A stretch of DNA of 45,578 bases from assembly GCA_009668015.1 (NCBI GenBank), contig WJYB01000018.1, forward strand, positions 1-45,578. The letters run 5' to 3'. Origin of the DNA: Enterobacteriaceae bacterium RIT714. Its GTDB lineage: Bacteria; Pseudomonadota; Gammaproteobacteria; Enterobacterales; Enterobacteriaceae. Under the pieces are notes generated by a model. The model ran no database searches and had not been told where the DNA came from. It was given only the letters and a program-made list of their open reading frames with translations. Below, piece after piece: positions 38,219 through 45,578 of this stretch. Each line of letters begins with the position of its first letter. Position 1 is the first letter of the stretch. The position numbers were made by a program, and so were the translations under genes.

Positions 38219-39283
38219 ATGGTTGGGTCCTGTACTGGACAAGTTAAACATAACAACCGCAGTATTCGGCGCGGAGGCTCAGACTCCGGCAGCGATTTCT
38301 TCACCACAAAATTTCCCTCCTCACTGAATCAACATAACGTATCCGACGTGCAGAGCGGTGTGCGTAGCCGTTGTGCATCGTCATTTAAAAAGGCAAGCAA
38401 TGGCTTACAAGGAAGCCAAACCTCAGATGTTCGTGCGCATAATCGTGCCGCCAGCGGCGCGTGTGATGAATACCAACAACTCAAGGTGCTATCCATGGGA
38501 AGACAAAAAGCAGTGATCAAAGCTCGTCGCGAAGCAAAACGTGTGCTGAGACGGGATTCACGGAGCCATAAACAGCGTGAAGAAGAATCGGTCACCTCGC
38601 TTGTGCAGATGAGTGGCGTAGAAGCAATTGGCATGGCGCGGGACAGCCGTGATAATTCTCCAATTGCCCCGCGTAATGAAGCTCAGGCGCACTACCTGAA
38701 TGCTATCGAGAGTAAACAGCTGATCTTCGCAACCGGTGAAGCCGGATGCGGGAAAACGTGGATAAGTGCTGCCAAGGCGGCGGAGGCTCTGATCCATAAG
38801 GATGTGGACAGAATAATCGTCACCCGTCCGGTATTGCAGGCCGATGAAGATCTCGGCTTCTTGCCCGGCGATATTTCAGAGAAGTTTGCCCCGTATTTCC
38901 GGCCCGTTTATGACGTACTGGTGAAAAGACTCGGTGCATCCTTTATGCAGTACTGCCTGCGACCAGAGATTGGTAAGGTGGAAATCGCGCCGTTCGCCTA
39001 TATGCGCGGACGTACATTTGAAAATGCGGTCGTCATTCTCGACGAGGCTCAGAACGTGACCGCTGCGCAGATGAAAATGTTTTTAACGCGCCTCGGGGAA
39101 AACGTCACCGTTATCGTCAACGGCGATATCACGCAGTGCGACCTGCCATCGGGCGTGAAATCTGGCCTGAGCGACGCAATGGCGCGTTTTGTTGAAGACG
39201 ATATGGTGGGCGTGGTGCGGTTCACCAAAGACGATTGCGTGCGTTCGGCGTTGTGTCAACGCACGCTGAACGCCTACTACTGA
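38219..39283 (+). CDS. phoH: Phosphate starvation-inducible ATPase PhoH
   Basis: A PhoH-family P-loop ATPase, in E. coli induced by phosphate starvation; cellular role unknown, possibly RNA-related. Walker A is GEAGCGKT at residues 173-180 and Walker B is VVILDEAQN about 100 residues later, followed by the GDITQCDLP sensor motif. Two starts are possible. ATG 38219, after TATGGAG, gives 354 aa, the length I recall for the E. coli protein. ATG 38495, after CAAGGTG, gives 262 aa beginning at the conserved MGRQKAVIKARREAKR. The first 92 residues are low-complexity and basic, so the shorter form could be real. Confidence 0.9.
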   Translation: MVGSCTGQVKHNNRSIRRGGSDSGSDFFTTKFPSSLNQHNVSDVQSGVRSRCASSFKKASNGLQGSQTSDVRAHNRAASGACDEYQQLKVLSMGRQKAVIKARREAKRVLRRDSRSHKQREEESVTSLVQMSGVEAIGMARDSRDNSPIAPRNEAQAHYLNAIESKQLIFATGEAGCGKTWISAAKAAEALIHKDVDRIIVTRPVLQADEDLGFLPGDISEKFAPYFRPVYDVLVKRLGASFMQYCLRPEIGKVEIAPFAYMRGRTFENAVVILDEAQNVTAAQMKMFLTRLGENVTVIVNGDITQCDLPSGVKSGLSDAMARFVEDDMVGVVRFTKDDCVRSALCQRTLNAYY

Positions 39284-39300
39284 GTTTTGCTGCTCTCAAG

Positions 39301-39326
39301 GCCCGGGAAACCGGGCTTTGTTTTAT
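39301..39326 (+). terminator. Terminator of phoH
   Basis: GCCCGG, GAAA tetraloop, CCGGGC, followed by TTTGTTTTATT: a strong intrinsic terminator 17 bp after the phoH stop. Confidence 0.92.
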
Positions 39327-39347
39327 TACAGTCAAAAACGGCAGACG

Positions 39348-39376
39348 AAAAAAAAGCCCGCATTTTCATGCGAGCT
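39348..39376 (-). terminator. Terminator of the first tRNA-Ser gene
   Basis: On the minus strand AGCTCGC and GCGGGCT pair (one G-U) around a short A-rich loop and end in eight T residues. It is 11 bp after the tRNA CCA end. Confidence 0.85.
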
Positions 39377-39387
39377 CTTCTTAAATA

Positions 39388-39475
39388 TGGCGGTGAGAGA
39401 GGGGTTCGAACCCTCGATACGTTGCCGTATACACACTTTCCAGGCGTGCTCCTTCAGCCACTCGGACACCTCACC
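39388..39475 (-). tRNA. serX: tRNA-Ser (GGA), copy 1
   Basis: An 88-nt class II tRNA reads from GGTGAGG at 39475 to an encoded CCA at 39390-39388. The acceptor stem pairs GGTGAGG with TCTCACC (last pair G-U), the T arm is GAGGG-TTCGAAC-CCCTC, and there is the long variable arm of serine tRNAs. The anticodon loop CTGGAAA places GGA at 39439-39441, reading UCC and UCU codons. The position next to ghrA corresponds to serX of E. coli. It has its own promoter and terminator. Confidence 0.96.
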
Positions 39476-39518
39476 GTATTGTTTTGCTGCCTGACCACTT
39501 GGGGGGCAACGGGGCGCT

Positions 39519-39547
39519 ACTATAGGGAGTTGCACGAAAACGGTCAA
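39519..39547 (-). promoter_or_regulatory. Promoter of tRNA-Ser copy 1
   Basis: On the minus strand TTGACC (39547-39542), 17 bp, TATAGT (39524-39519), then the GC-rich discriminator GCGCCCC typical of stringently controlled tRNA promoters. Confidence 0.85.
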
Positions 39548-39755
39548 GCTTATTTTAAGCTTTAGTGCCTGTCCGCTTAAGCAATAATCACCCCGACGAT
39601 TTTTGGGTCGCATCGGAGGAGATAAACGTGGTAAATCGAGGATAACGCGACAGGCCGGCTACTGTAGCCATCATCGCGTTTAACGTCGTCGCGGGCATCT
39701 ACCGCCCGATGATCTCGCTGTACGCGCGCCACCCGCAGAGCCAGAAAACAGGCAT
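39548..39755. other. Spacer between the two tRNA-Ser genes, possible gene fragment
   Basis: This stretch separates promoter 1 from terminator 2. A short plus-strand frame from about 39644, with no start codon and ribosome binding site, encodes a hydrophobic piece (TVAIIAFNVVAGIYRP) and then runs into the tRNA terminator. It may be a relic of a membrane-protein gene left by the rearrangement that doubled the tRNA. No integrase or attachment site is evident. Confidence 0.35.
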
Positions 39756-39783
39756 AAAAAAAGCCCGCTTTTTCATGCGGGCT
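39756..39783 (-). terminator. Terminator of the second tRNA-Ser gene
   Basis: AGCCCGC and GCGGGCT form a perfect 7-bp stem, followed on the minus strand by seven T residues, 12 bp after the CCA end of the tRNA. Confidence 0.9.
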
Positions 39784-39795
39784 CTTCTTAAAATA

Positions 39796-39883
39796 TGGCG
39801 GTGAGAGAGGGGTTCGAACCCTCGATACGTTGCCGTATACACACTTTCCAGGCGTGCTCCTTCAGCCACTCGGACACCTCACC
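39796..39883 (-). tRNA. serX: tRNA-Ser (GGA), copy 2
   Basis: Identical over 88 nt to the copy at 39388-39475, including the encoded CCA (39798-39796) and the anticodon GGA at 39847-39849. Flanking DNA is similar for about 35 bp on the 3' side (terminator) but different upstream, where it has its own promoter. This copy is the one next to ghrA, so it is probably the ancestral position. Confidence 0.95.
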
Positions 39884-39917
39884 GTATTGTCATCCCGTTA
39901 CTGCCGGGACGGGCGCT

Positions 39918-39946
39918 AATGTAAGGAAAAGCCGCAGTGTCGTCAA
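39918..39946 (-). promoter_or_regulatory. Promoter of tRNA-Ser copy 2
   Basis: On the minus strand TTGACG (39946-39941), 17 bp, TACATT (39923-39918), followed by a GCGCCC discriminator. It is a different sequence from the promoter of copy 1 but has the same layout. Confidence 0.8.
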
Positions 39947-40115
39947 TCAACTTTTTCACTTATCTGGCGCGATTAAACAAACTTCAAGCAACCTGATTCG
40001 TAAATGTGCTGAAAGCGCTTTTTTTATCAACAACGAACTTTGCGCATTAATTTGTTATTCTGATAATCCTCTTGAAAAGACATATAAAACATCGCAATAA
40101 AAGGCAGGAGTCACT

Positions 40116-41054
40116 ATGGATATCATCTTTTATCACCCGACGTTTGATACTTCTTACTGGATTAAGACGCTGTCAGCAGCATTGCCTGATGCGCGCGTGC
40201 GCGAATGGAAGCGGGGCGATAATGAGCATGCAGATTATGCGCTGGTCTGGCACCCGCCGGTCGAGATGCTGGAAGGGCGTGACCTGAAGGCCGTTTTTGC
40301 GCTGGGAGCCGGCGTGGACTCGATACTGAGCAAGCTAAAAGCCCATCCCGAAATGTTGCCAGAGCATATTCCCCTGTTCCGGCTGGAAGATACCGGTATG
40401 GGTCAGCAAATGCAGGAGTATGCTGTCAGCCAGGTGTTGCACTGGTTCCGCCGCTTCGATGATTACCAGGCGCTCAAGCAACGCGCTTGCTGGGAGCCGC
40501 TACCCGATTATCATCGTGAAGATTTTACTATCGGTATTCTGGGCGCCGGTGTGCTGGGCTCAAAAGTCGCCGAGGCGCTGGCACCGTGGGGCTTCCCGCT
40601 GCGCTGCTGGAGCCGTAATCGCAAGGATTATCCCGGTGTGGAAAGCTTTGCTGGCAAGGAAGAGCTGCCCGCATTTTTAAACGGCACCCGTGTGCTCATT
40701 AATTTGTTGCCTAACACCGCCGAAACGGTGGGCATTATCAATAAGGATCTGCTTAGCCAGCTGGCGGATGAGAGTTATGTGATGAACCTGGCGCGTGGCG
40801 TTCATCTGGTGGAGCCCGATCTGCTTCAGCTTCTTGATAAGGGCAAGCTGAAAGGCGCGATGCTCGATGTCTATAGCAGTGAGCCGTTGCCCGTAGAGAG
40901 CCCGCTTTGGGCGCACCCACGCGTGGCGATGACCCCGCACGTGGCGGCGGTGACTCGTCCAGCCGAAGCCGTGGCCTATATTGCCCGCACCATCAACCTG
41001 CTTGAGCAGGGCAAAGCCGCAACCGGGCAGGTCGACAGGCAGCGCGGTTATTAA
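40116..41054 (+). CDS. ghrA: Glyoxylate/hydroxypyruvate reductase A
   Basis: A 312-aa D-2-hydroxyacid dehydrogenase that reduces glyoxylate and hydroxypyruvate with NADPH. The Rossmann motif [14 protein letters not shown] starts at residue 140, with R162, S166 and R167 nearby suiting NADPH. Catalytic residues are R227 (NLARGVH), E256 (SSEPLP) and H275 (TPHVAAVT), at the same positions as in E. coli. Ribosome binding site GCAGGAG. It is separated from ycdX by a terminator. Confidence 0.96.
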   Translation: MDIIFYHPTFDTSYWIKTLSAALPDARVREWKRGDNEHADYALVWHPPVEMLEGRDLKAVFALGAGVDSILSKLKAHPEMLPEHIPLFRLEDTGMGQQMQEYAVSQVLHWFRRFDDYQALKQRACWEPLPDYHREDFTIGILGAGVLGSKVAEALAPWGFPLRCWSRNRKDYPGVESFAGKEELPAFLNGTRVLINLLPNTAETVGIINKDLLSQLADESYVMNLARGVHLVEPDLLQLLDKGKLKGAMLDVYSSEPLPVESPLWAHPRVAMTPHVAAVTRPAEAVAYIARTINLLEQGKAATGQVDRQRGY

Positions 41055-41067
41055 GGCTGATAAGGCG

Positions 41068-41090
41068 AACCCGGCGCTGGCCGGGTTTTT
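41068..41090 (+). terminator. Terminator of ghrA
   Basis: AACCCGGC, 4-nt loop, GCCGGGTT, then TTT: an intrinsic terminator just after the ghrA stop. Confidence 0.85.
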
Positions 41091-41147
41091 GCTAATATTC
41101 ACCGACCAGACCTGCTATCCTTTGGGAAAACATCAGAGGAGAGAGAG

Positions 41148-41885
41148 ATGTATCCCGTAGACCTGCATATGCACACCGTCGCCAGTACCCACGCCTACAG
41201 CACCCTCCACGACTATATCGCGCAAGCAAAGCTGAAGGGCATTAAACTCTTTGCCATCACCGATCATGGTCCGGATATGGCTGATGCGCCGCATTACTGG
41301 CACTTTGTGAATATGCGCATTTGGCCTCGTCTGGTGGATGGCGTCGGGATACTGCGCGGAATCGAGGCGAACATTAAAAATACGGACGGTGAGATCGACT
41401 GTACTGGCCCGATGCTTACCTCGCTCGATCTGATTATTGCCGGTTTTCATGAGCCCGTTTTTGCTCCTCAGGATAAAGACACCCATACGCAGGCCATGAT
41501 TGCGACGATTGCCAGCGGTAACGTGCACATCATCAGCCATCCTGGAAATCCTAAGTACCCCATCGACATTCAGGCGGTGGCGCAGGCCGCGGCCAAACAT
41601 CGCGTGGCGCTGGAAATCAATAACTCCTCCTTTACTCACTCGCGGATGGGTAGCGAAGCCAACTGTCGCGCAGTGGCGGCGGCGGTGCGTGACGCGGGCG
41701 GGATGGTGGCGCTGGGCTCTGATTCCCACACCGCCTTTACGCTGGGGGAATTTGGTGAGTGCCGGAAAGTTCTCGATGAGGTTGGTTTCCCGGAAGAGCG
41801 CATACTGAACGTTACCCCGCGCCGCATGCTCGATTTTCTGGCGTCGCGCGGCATGGCTCCTGTCACTGAATTTGCTGACCTTTAA
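41148..41885 (+). CDS. ycdX: PHP-family zinc phosphatase YcdX
   Basis: A 245-aa PHP-domain phosphatase with a trinuclear zinc site; in E. coli it is needed for swarming. The ligands H7, H9 and H15 are in [12 protein letters not shown], and D192/H194 in GSDSHTAF match the E. coli numbering. ATG at 41148 is preceded by GAGGAGAGAGAG. The ycdY gene, encoding its chaperone, follows 20 bp later, so the two form an operon. Confidence 0.96.
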   Translation: MYPVDLHMHTVASTHAYSTLHDYIAQAKLKGIKLFAITDHGPDMADAPHYWHFVNMRIWPRLVDGVGILRGIEANIKNTDGEIDCTGPMLTSLDLIIAGFHEPVFAPQDKDTHTQAMIATIASGNVHIISHPGNPKYPIDIQAVAQAAAKHRVALEINNSSFTHSRMGSEANCRAVAAAVRDAGGMVALGSDSHTAFTLGEFGECRKVLDEVGFPEERILNVTPRRMLDFLASRGMAPVTEFADL

Positions 41886-41905
41886 TATTGTTACGGAAAA
41901 ATGAA

Positions 41906-42460
41906 ATGAACGAGTTTTCGATCCTTTGCCGCGTATTGGGCACCTTGTACTATCGCCAACCGCAAGATCCGCTGCTGGTGCCGCTTTTTACGCTGATTCG
42001 TGAAGGTAAGCTCGCGGATAACTGGCCGCTCGAACAAGACGAGCTGCTGCAGCGCCTGCAAAACAGCTGCGACATGCAGCAGATTGCCGCCGATTACAAC
42101 GCCCTGTTCGTGGGCGAAGAGGGCCGCGTCTCGCCGTATCGTTCAGCATGGGTAGAGGGAGCGACGGAATCTGAAGTCCGCGCGTTTTTATCAGAACGCG
42201 GGATGCCGCTGACGGATGCACCTGCCGATCATATTGGTACGCTGCTGCTGGCGGCATCGTGGATTGAAGACCATGCCGGAGAGGATGAGAGCGAAGCGCT
42301 TGAGACGCTGTTTGCTGATTATCTGCTGCCCTGGTGCGGAACCTTCCTCGGCAAAATTGAAGCCCACGCCGCTTCGCCATTCTGGCGGACAATGGCACCT
42401 TTGACCCGCGAAGCTATTTCGGCGATGTGGGACGAATTACAGGAAGAGAACGAAGAGTGA
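41906..42460 (+). CDS. ycdY: YcdY, TorD/DmsD-family chaperone for YcdX
   Basis: A 184-aa all-helical protein of the redox-enzyme-maturation chaperone family. In E. coli YcdY binds YcdX and stimulates its zinc-dependent activity. The family core YNALFVGEEGRVSPYRSAWVEG (residues about 66-87, close to the YxxLFxGPxxxxxxPYxS consensus) is clear. The start MNEFSILCRVLG at 41906 gives the E. coli length; a TTG at 41888 is in frame but less likely. Its stop codon lies inside a CRP site that serves ycdZ. Confidence 0.94.
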   Translation: MNEFSILCRVLGTLYYRQPQDPLLVPLFTLIREGKLADNWPLEQDELLQRLQNSCDMQQIAADYNALFVGEEGRVSPYRSAWVEGATESEVRAFLSERGMPLTDAPADHIGTLLLAASWIEDHAGEDESEALETLFADYLLPWCGTFLGKIEAHAASPFWRTMAPLTREAISAMWDELQEENEE

Positions 42461-42474
42461 TCTAGGTCACATTT
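42453..42474 (+). promoter_or_regulatory. CRP site upstream of ycdZ
   Basis: TGATCTAGGTCACATTT is the core of a 22-bp site that matches the ideal CRP palindrome at 19 positions. It overlaps the last codon and stop of ycdY and is about 80-100 bp before ycdZ, a class I-type distance. Confidence 0.75.
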
Positions 42475-42556
42475 GTAATGCAACGATATATTTCACTTTG
42501 CATATAATGTGCTCATGATCTCATTTCCCCGGCGCGTTTCTGATAAGATGCGCGCC

Positions 42557-43039
42557 ATGAACATACTCCTTTCTATCGCAATCACGACAGGCATTCTCTC
42601 CGGTCTTTGGGGATGGGTGGCCGTGTCTCTGGGATTACTCAGCTGGGCCGGTTTCCTTGGCTGTACGGCTTATTTCGCCTGCCCGCAGGGCGGAGTGAAG
42701 GGGCTGTTTATTTCCGGTTGCACGATGATTAGCGGCGTTGTTTGGGCATTGATTATTATGCACGGTAGCGCGCTGGCGCCTCATCTTGAGATTGTGGGAT
42801 ACATGATGACGGGTGTGGTGGCGTTTCTGATGTGCATCCAGGCGAAACATCTGCTGCTGTCATTTGTGCCTGGCACCTTTATTGGCGCCTGCGCGACTTT
42901 TGCAGGGCAGGGGGACTGGAAGCTCATTGTTCCTTCTTTGCTTCTGGGGCTGGTGTTCGGCTACGCAATGAAAAACAGCGGGCTTTGGCTGGCAGCGCGA
43001 CGAGAAAGAGCGCAGAACGTATCGATTCTCATCAAATAA
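42557..43039 (+). CDS. ycdZ: Inner membrane protein YcdZ (DUF1097)
   Basis: A 160-aa membrane protein with about five predicted helices and short loops, of unknown function. It starts MNILLSIAITTGILSG and contains the conserved FLGCTAYFACPQGG and SFVPGTFIGACATFAGQGDWK segments known from YcdZ. The ATG at 42557 aligns with E. coli YcdZ; the frame reaches further upstream, but there the sequence is promoter DNA. A strong CRP site upstream suggests carbon-source control. Confidence 0.93.
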   Translation: MNILLSIAITTGILSGLWGWVAVSLGLLSWAGFLGCTAYFACPQGGVKGLFISGCTMISGVVWALIIMHGSALAPHLEIVGYMMTGVVAFLMCIQAKHLLLSFVPGTFIGACATFAGQGDWKLIVPSLLLGLVFGYAMKNSGLWLAARRERAQNVSILIK

Positions 43040-43041
43040 AA

Positions 43042-43070
43042 AAGCGAGCCAGATGGGCTCGCTTTTCTTT
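43042..43070. terminator. Shared terminator of ycdZ and csgG
   Basis: AAGCGAGCC and GGCTCGCTT pair with a 5-nt loop; TTTTCTTTT follows on the plus side and T-rich sequence also follows on the minus side. It sits between the convergent ends of ycdZ and csgG. Confidence 0.9.
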
Positions 43071-43081
43071 TGCGGGTTAAA

Positions 43082-43915
43082 TCAGGATTCCGGAGGTACC
43101 GACATTTCGCGGTATTTCACCAGCACCTCATTTTTCACGTCATTTTTATTCTGCAGGTCCCACAAGCCGCGATCGATGCCATCGTTAATCAGGAAGATAA
43201 CCCCTGTTTCAATCGCTGACATCAGACACATCATCACCGGTTCGTTAGAGGTGTAGCCAATTTCACCTTCCAGCAGGCGCTGGTAATCAATAAAGCGGAA
43301 TACCCCGGCCTGAACTTCGTACGAAAGGATGGTTTTGCTGGTGGTCACGGATGATAAAACTTCACCCGTACTGACATTGACCACGCGCAGGTTGACGGCG
43401 ATCTGATCGAGCTGATATTGCGTGTCAGCACCGATACCGAAATAACGCGCCCCGACACCACCCGATTTCACGTTACTTTCATAGCCGATAATTGACCCTT
43501 CGACCATCACGTTGGCCGCCACTAATGATTGCAGCGGTACGCGGTTATTCACCCCAACGGTGCCGTTTTCCTGAGCTGCACGAATTATTTTGCGTTCGTT
43601 CAGCAGGTTTTGCAGCCCCTGGCGTTCCAGAGGAATAAACCAGCGTGAATCCTTGAGCGCAGTAACAAGCATGGCGGTCGCACTTTGCGGTACTGCCGTA
43701 GAGAAGTTACTCGCCGGATAAGGTTTAAACTGACCGGTTTCATCCTGAATGTTATAGACCGAGACAAATATTTTACCCGTCGGTGAAGGCAGATGAGTCA
43801 GATCGCGATAGCTTTGCGCCCGAGGCATCAGCGTGGGTTTAGCGGCTTCATTAGGTGGAGCAGTTAAACAACCGCTCAATAAGCACACTGCAACAAGTAT
43901 TAAAAAGCGCTGCAT
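43082..43915 (-). CDS. csgG: Curli secretion channel CsgG
   Basis: A 277-aa outer-membrane lipoprotein that forms the nonameric curli export channel. The lipobox is LLSGC with C16 as the acylated residue. The constriction residues Y66, N70 and F71 of the precursor (Y51, N55, F56 in the mature protein) are all present in YPASNF. The length equals E. coli CsgG. Last gene of csgDEFG, 26 bp after csgF. Confidence 0.97.
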   Translation of the reverse strand: MQRFLILVAVCLLSGCLTAPPNEAAKPTLMPRAQSYRDLTHLPSPTGKIFVSVYNIQDETGQFKPYPASNFSTAVPQSATAMLVTALKDSRWFIPLERQGLQNLLNERKIIRAAQENGTVGVNNRVPLQSLVAANVMVEGSIIGYESNVKSGGVGARYFGIGADTQYQLDQIAVNLRVVNVSTGEVLSSVTTSKTILSYEVQAGVFRFIDYQRLLEGEIGYTSNEPVMMCLMSAIETGVIFLINDGIDRGLWDLQNKNDVKNEVLVKYREMSVPPES

Positions 43916-43941
43916 GATGATTGTCCTTATTTCGTTGTTGT

Positions 43942-44358
43942 TTAAAAGTCAGTTGAATTAGAGGCGAGACCTGAAACCTGGATCGTGGATGTTTTACCCG
44001 TTTTCCGGTCTGTGACATTCAACTGCAGTTGCCCGTCTTTATTTGCAATATCGACAATAAATTCGTTGGTCACCATTCGACCTGGTTTGCCGGTATTAAT
44101 ATTCGTTAATAAGCCACCTAATATTTGCGACTGAATGGCTTGTGTGAAGTTGTCCAGTGCTGACGGGGTTTCGATACCAAAGTCGTCGTCATAGCTGGGG
44201 TCTTTATACGAGTTTTGAGCCTGGGCTTCATTCAGCATGAAGGCCCCATTATTGGGATTACCGCCGAAGTTAGGATTACGGAACTGGAAGGTCATATTTC
44301 CGGCCCAACTTAATGGAGCAATCAACATTAATGAAATAACTGTGTGTGCGAGACGCAT
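43942..44358 (-). CDS. csgF: Curli assembly factor CsgF
   Basis: A 138-aa secreted protein; after removal of a 19-residue signal peptide (ends SWA) it begins [16 protein letters not shown], the N-terminal segment that inserts into the CsgG channel. The C-terminal part faces the surface and couples CsgA export to CsgB nucleation. Length as in E. coli. Third gene of csgDEFG. Confidence 0.96.
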   Translation of the reverse strand: MRLAHTVISLMLIAPLSWAGNMTFQFRNPNFGGNPNNGAFMLNEAQAQNSYKDPSYDDDFGIETPSALDNFTQAIQSQILGGLLTNINTGKPGRMVTNEFIVDIANKDGQLQLNVTDRKTGKTSTIQVSGLASNSTDF

Positions 44359-44383
44359 TACAGCCTCCGGATCTTATACGTAG

Positions 44384-44773
44384 CTAGAATTCATCTTTTG
44401 CTAAATCGCCAGTGCCCAACAGAGCCTTGTCGATTTGCAGACGATTGATCGCATCTTCGGTTTGTTCCAGTGCGAAACTGACGTTTTTGTCGAAGTCTCG
44501 TTTGGTTGGGAATAAAAATGTCTGGTAAATAACGTCCTGATTAACCGTTATTGTGATCCAGCTTCCCCATCGAGCACTGGGACGCTCATTGATCGTTAAG
44601 TTGCCTGGATAATCACTTTCCCATTTGTCGCTAAACGCCCGATAAAAGTCGTGGCCGATAGAGGAGACAGTGTGGTCAGTTAACAATCCGGGAACTTCCA
44701 CTTCAACAGCATGAAGATTCCCGGCAGCAAGCAGAAAGCCTGCTGCCGCTACCCAACTCAATGTGCGTTTCAT
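44384..44773 (-). CDS. csgE: Curli secretion specificity factor CsgE
   Basis: A 129-aa periplasmic protein that caps CsgG and selects curli subunits. The signal peptide covers about 22 residues (AAGNLHA before VEVEVP). The mature segment has [19 protein letters not shown], the recognisable CsgE core. It begins 4 bp after the csgD stop, so translation of the two is probably coupled. Confidence 0.95.
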   Translation of the reverse strand: MKRTLSWVAAAGFLLAAGNLHAVEVEVPGLLTDHTVSSIGHDFYRAFSDKWESDYPGNLTINERPSARWGSWITITVNQDVIYQTFLFPTKRDFDKNVSFALEQTEDAINRLQIDKALLGTGDLAKDEF

Positions 44774-44777
44774 GTTG

Positions 44778-45428
44778 TTAACGCCTGAGGTTATCGTTTG
44801 CCCATGAAACTGCCTGAGTCCTGTTTTTAACAGCTATCTTTTTGAAAAGATTATAGAGATGAGTCTTAACCGTATTTTCGCTGATAAATAACGACCGGGC
44901 GATTTCAATGTTTGAAGAGCCAATACGTAATTTATTCAAAATCTCTTTTTCACGATGCGTGAGCAGCGCAGATTCTGAACTGTTATAGCGATAATTTCCG
45001 GAGTGAGTGATGAGATAGCTGGCAAGTTTCTGTGAAAAATAACATTCTCCACGTAAAATACCTTGCAGCCCTTCCACCACGCGTGTCTCGTCTTCAGTGA
45101 CGTAAAAGACGCCGTTGATATGCGGCCAGCTTTCAATATCCCGGAAGGGATACTCATCAGGCGTGTTCAATAACAGCGCGCGGATATTATTGTTTTTCCT
45201 GCTTAAGTTATCTTGCCAGTAATGGATGAGCTTTTTATCCGCTTCCATCATATCGAAAAGAATGATGCTGCCAGGTGCAATATCATCAAAAGAACGTTGA
45301 ATGTTATGCAATTTCCCGTTCAATGACAGAGACTGCTTCAAATGCTGTAATAATGCTGTCGCTTGTAAGGAAGGCTTTGTGATCAACAGTAATGTATGAC
45401 CATGTAAACTATGGACTTCATTAAACAT
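44778..45428 (-). CDS. csgD: Biofilm master regulator CsgD
   Basis: A 216-aa LuxR/FixJ-type regulator that activates csgBAC and cellulose genes. The N-terminal receiver-like domain keeps D59 (LFDMMEAD), but lacks the normal acidic pocket of active receivers, as in the family. The C-terminal HTH (residues about 150-210: [25 protein letters not shown] and so on) is intact. First gene of csgDEFG. Control should lie mostly in the long leader and upstream DNA, which the window cuts. Confidence 0.97.
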   Translation of the reverse strand: MFNEVHSLHGHTLLLITKPSLQATALLQHLKQSLSLNGKLHNIQRSFDDIAPGSIILFDMMEADKKLIHYWQDNLSRKNNNIRALLLNTPDEYPFRDIESWPHINGVFYVTEDETRVVEGLQGILRGECYFSQKLASYLITHSGNYRYNSSESALLTHREKEILNKLRIGSSNIEIARSLFISENTVKTHLYNLFKKIAVKNRTQAVSWANDNLRR

Positions 45429-45578
45429 GATGAAACCCCACTTTTTTATAACACCTGGCAGCTGTCCCCCGATATAGACAAGGGGACACCAGAAGTACTG
45501 ACAGATGTTGCACTGCTGTGTGTAGAATCAGACCATAACCTCCGCAGGGAGGTAAATATAAAAAATAATGCGTACTGC
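45429..45578 (-). promoter_or_regulatory. csgD 5' leader (cut by window end)
   Basis: On the minus strand the leader contains GCAGTGCAACATCTGTCAG and ACTTCTGGTG, then CAGCTGCCAGGTG and AAAAAAGTGGGGTTTC before the ATG. These are close to segments of the E. coli csgD leader that fold into two stem-loops and bind small RNAs such as OmrA/B, McaS and RprA. The region between them is different here. ACCTCC and GGAGGT (45538-45553) form another perfect hairpin near the leader's 5' end. The promoter itself and csgB lie outside or at the edge. Confidence 0.65.

Noticed and set aside
39287..39613. Open frames on both strands over tRNA-Ser copy 1
   Set aside because: They read through the tRNA and its terminator; no translation signals.
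39388..39883. Integrated prophage or island between the two tRNA-Ser copies
   Set aside because: The interval is only about 320 bp with no integrase; at most a remnant of an excised element is possible.

Overview
The window is a chromosomal segment of a member of the Enterobacteriaceae, most like Enterobacter, Lelliottia or Leclercia. From agp rightwards the gene order follows the familiar enterobacterial backbone (agp, yccJ-wrbA, ymdF, rutGFEDCBA-rutR, putA/putP, efeUOB, phoH, tRNA-Ser, ghrA, ycdXYZ, csgGFED), with lineage-specific additions. The species call rests on gene order and protein similarity recalled from memory, so it is approximate.

Layout. Positions 1-994 are AT-rich and poorly coding, with one doubtful ORF. 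995-9070 is a complete type I-F CRISPR-Cas operon (cas1, cas2-3, csy1, csy2, csy3, csy4/cas6f), with the catalytic residues I checked in Cas1, Cas3 and Csy4 present. It is followed by a leader with an exact IHF consensus and an array of 52 repeats and 51 spacers (9341-12436). The array has one duplicated spacer, a degenerate terminal repeat and one repeat with a disrupted hairpin. 12622-14515 holds a short MgtE-type Mg2+ transporter, preceded by what I read as an M-box Mg2+ riboswitch, and a divergent DedA-family gene. 14545-15940 is an SDR oxidoreductase with an HxlR regulator and shared operator-like palindromes. agp follows with a near-perfect Pho box.

19921-26292 is the pyrimidine-degradation operon rutABCDEFG with its repressor rutR. 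Its control region carries recognisable sigma-54, RutR and NtrC-like elements. 26736-32695 is proline catabolism (putA) and uptake (putP) divided by a 488-bp control region with several GTTGCA cores. A DUF3574 lipoprotein and a CNT nucleoside transporter lie between putP and the ferrous-iron operon efeUOB, which has a Fur box and an uninterrupted efeU. phoH has a triple Pho-box repeat. Two complete tRNA-Ser(GGA) genes follow, each with its own promoter and terminator. ghrA, ycdX, ycdY and ycdZ lead to the curli regulation and secretion operon csgDEFG, which closes the window inside the csgD leader.

Nothing here looks like an entirely new defence system. The points most worth a second look are the M-box upstream of a truncated-domain MgtE, the Pho box at agp, the HxlR/SDR operator pair, the tRNA-Ser duplication, and several fine details of the CRISPR array. 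No database search was possible; functional names come from recognised protein sequence, motifs and synteny.
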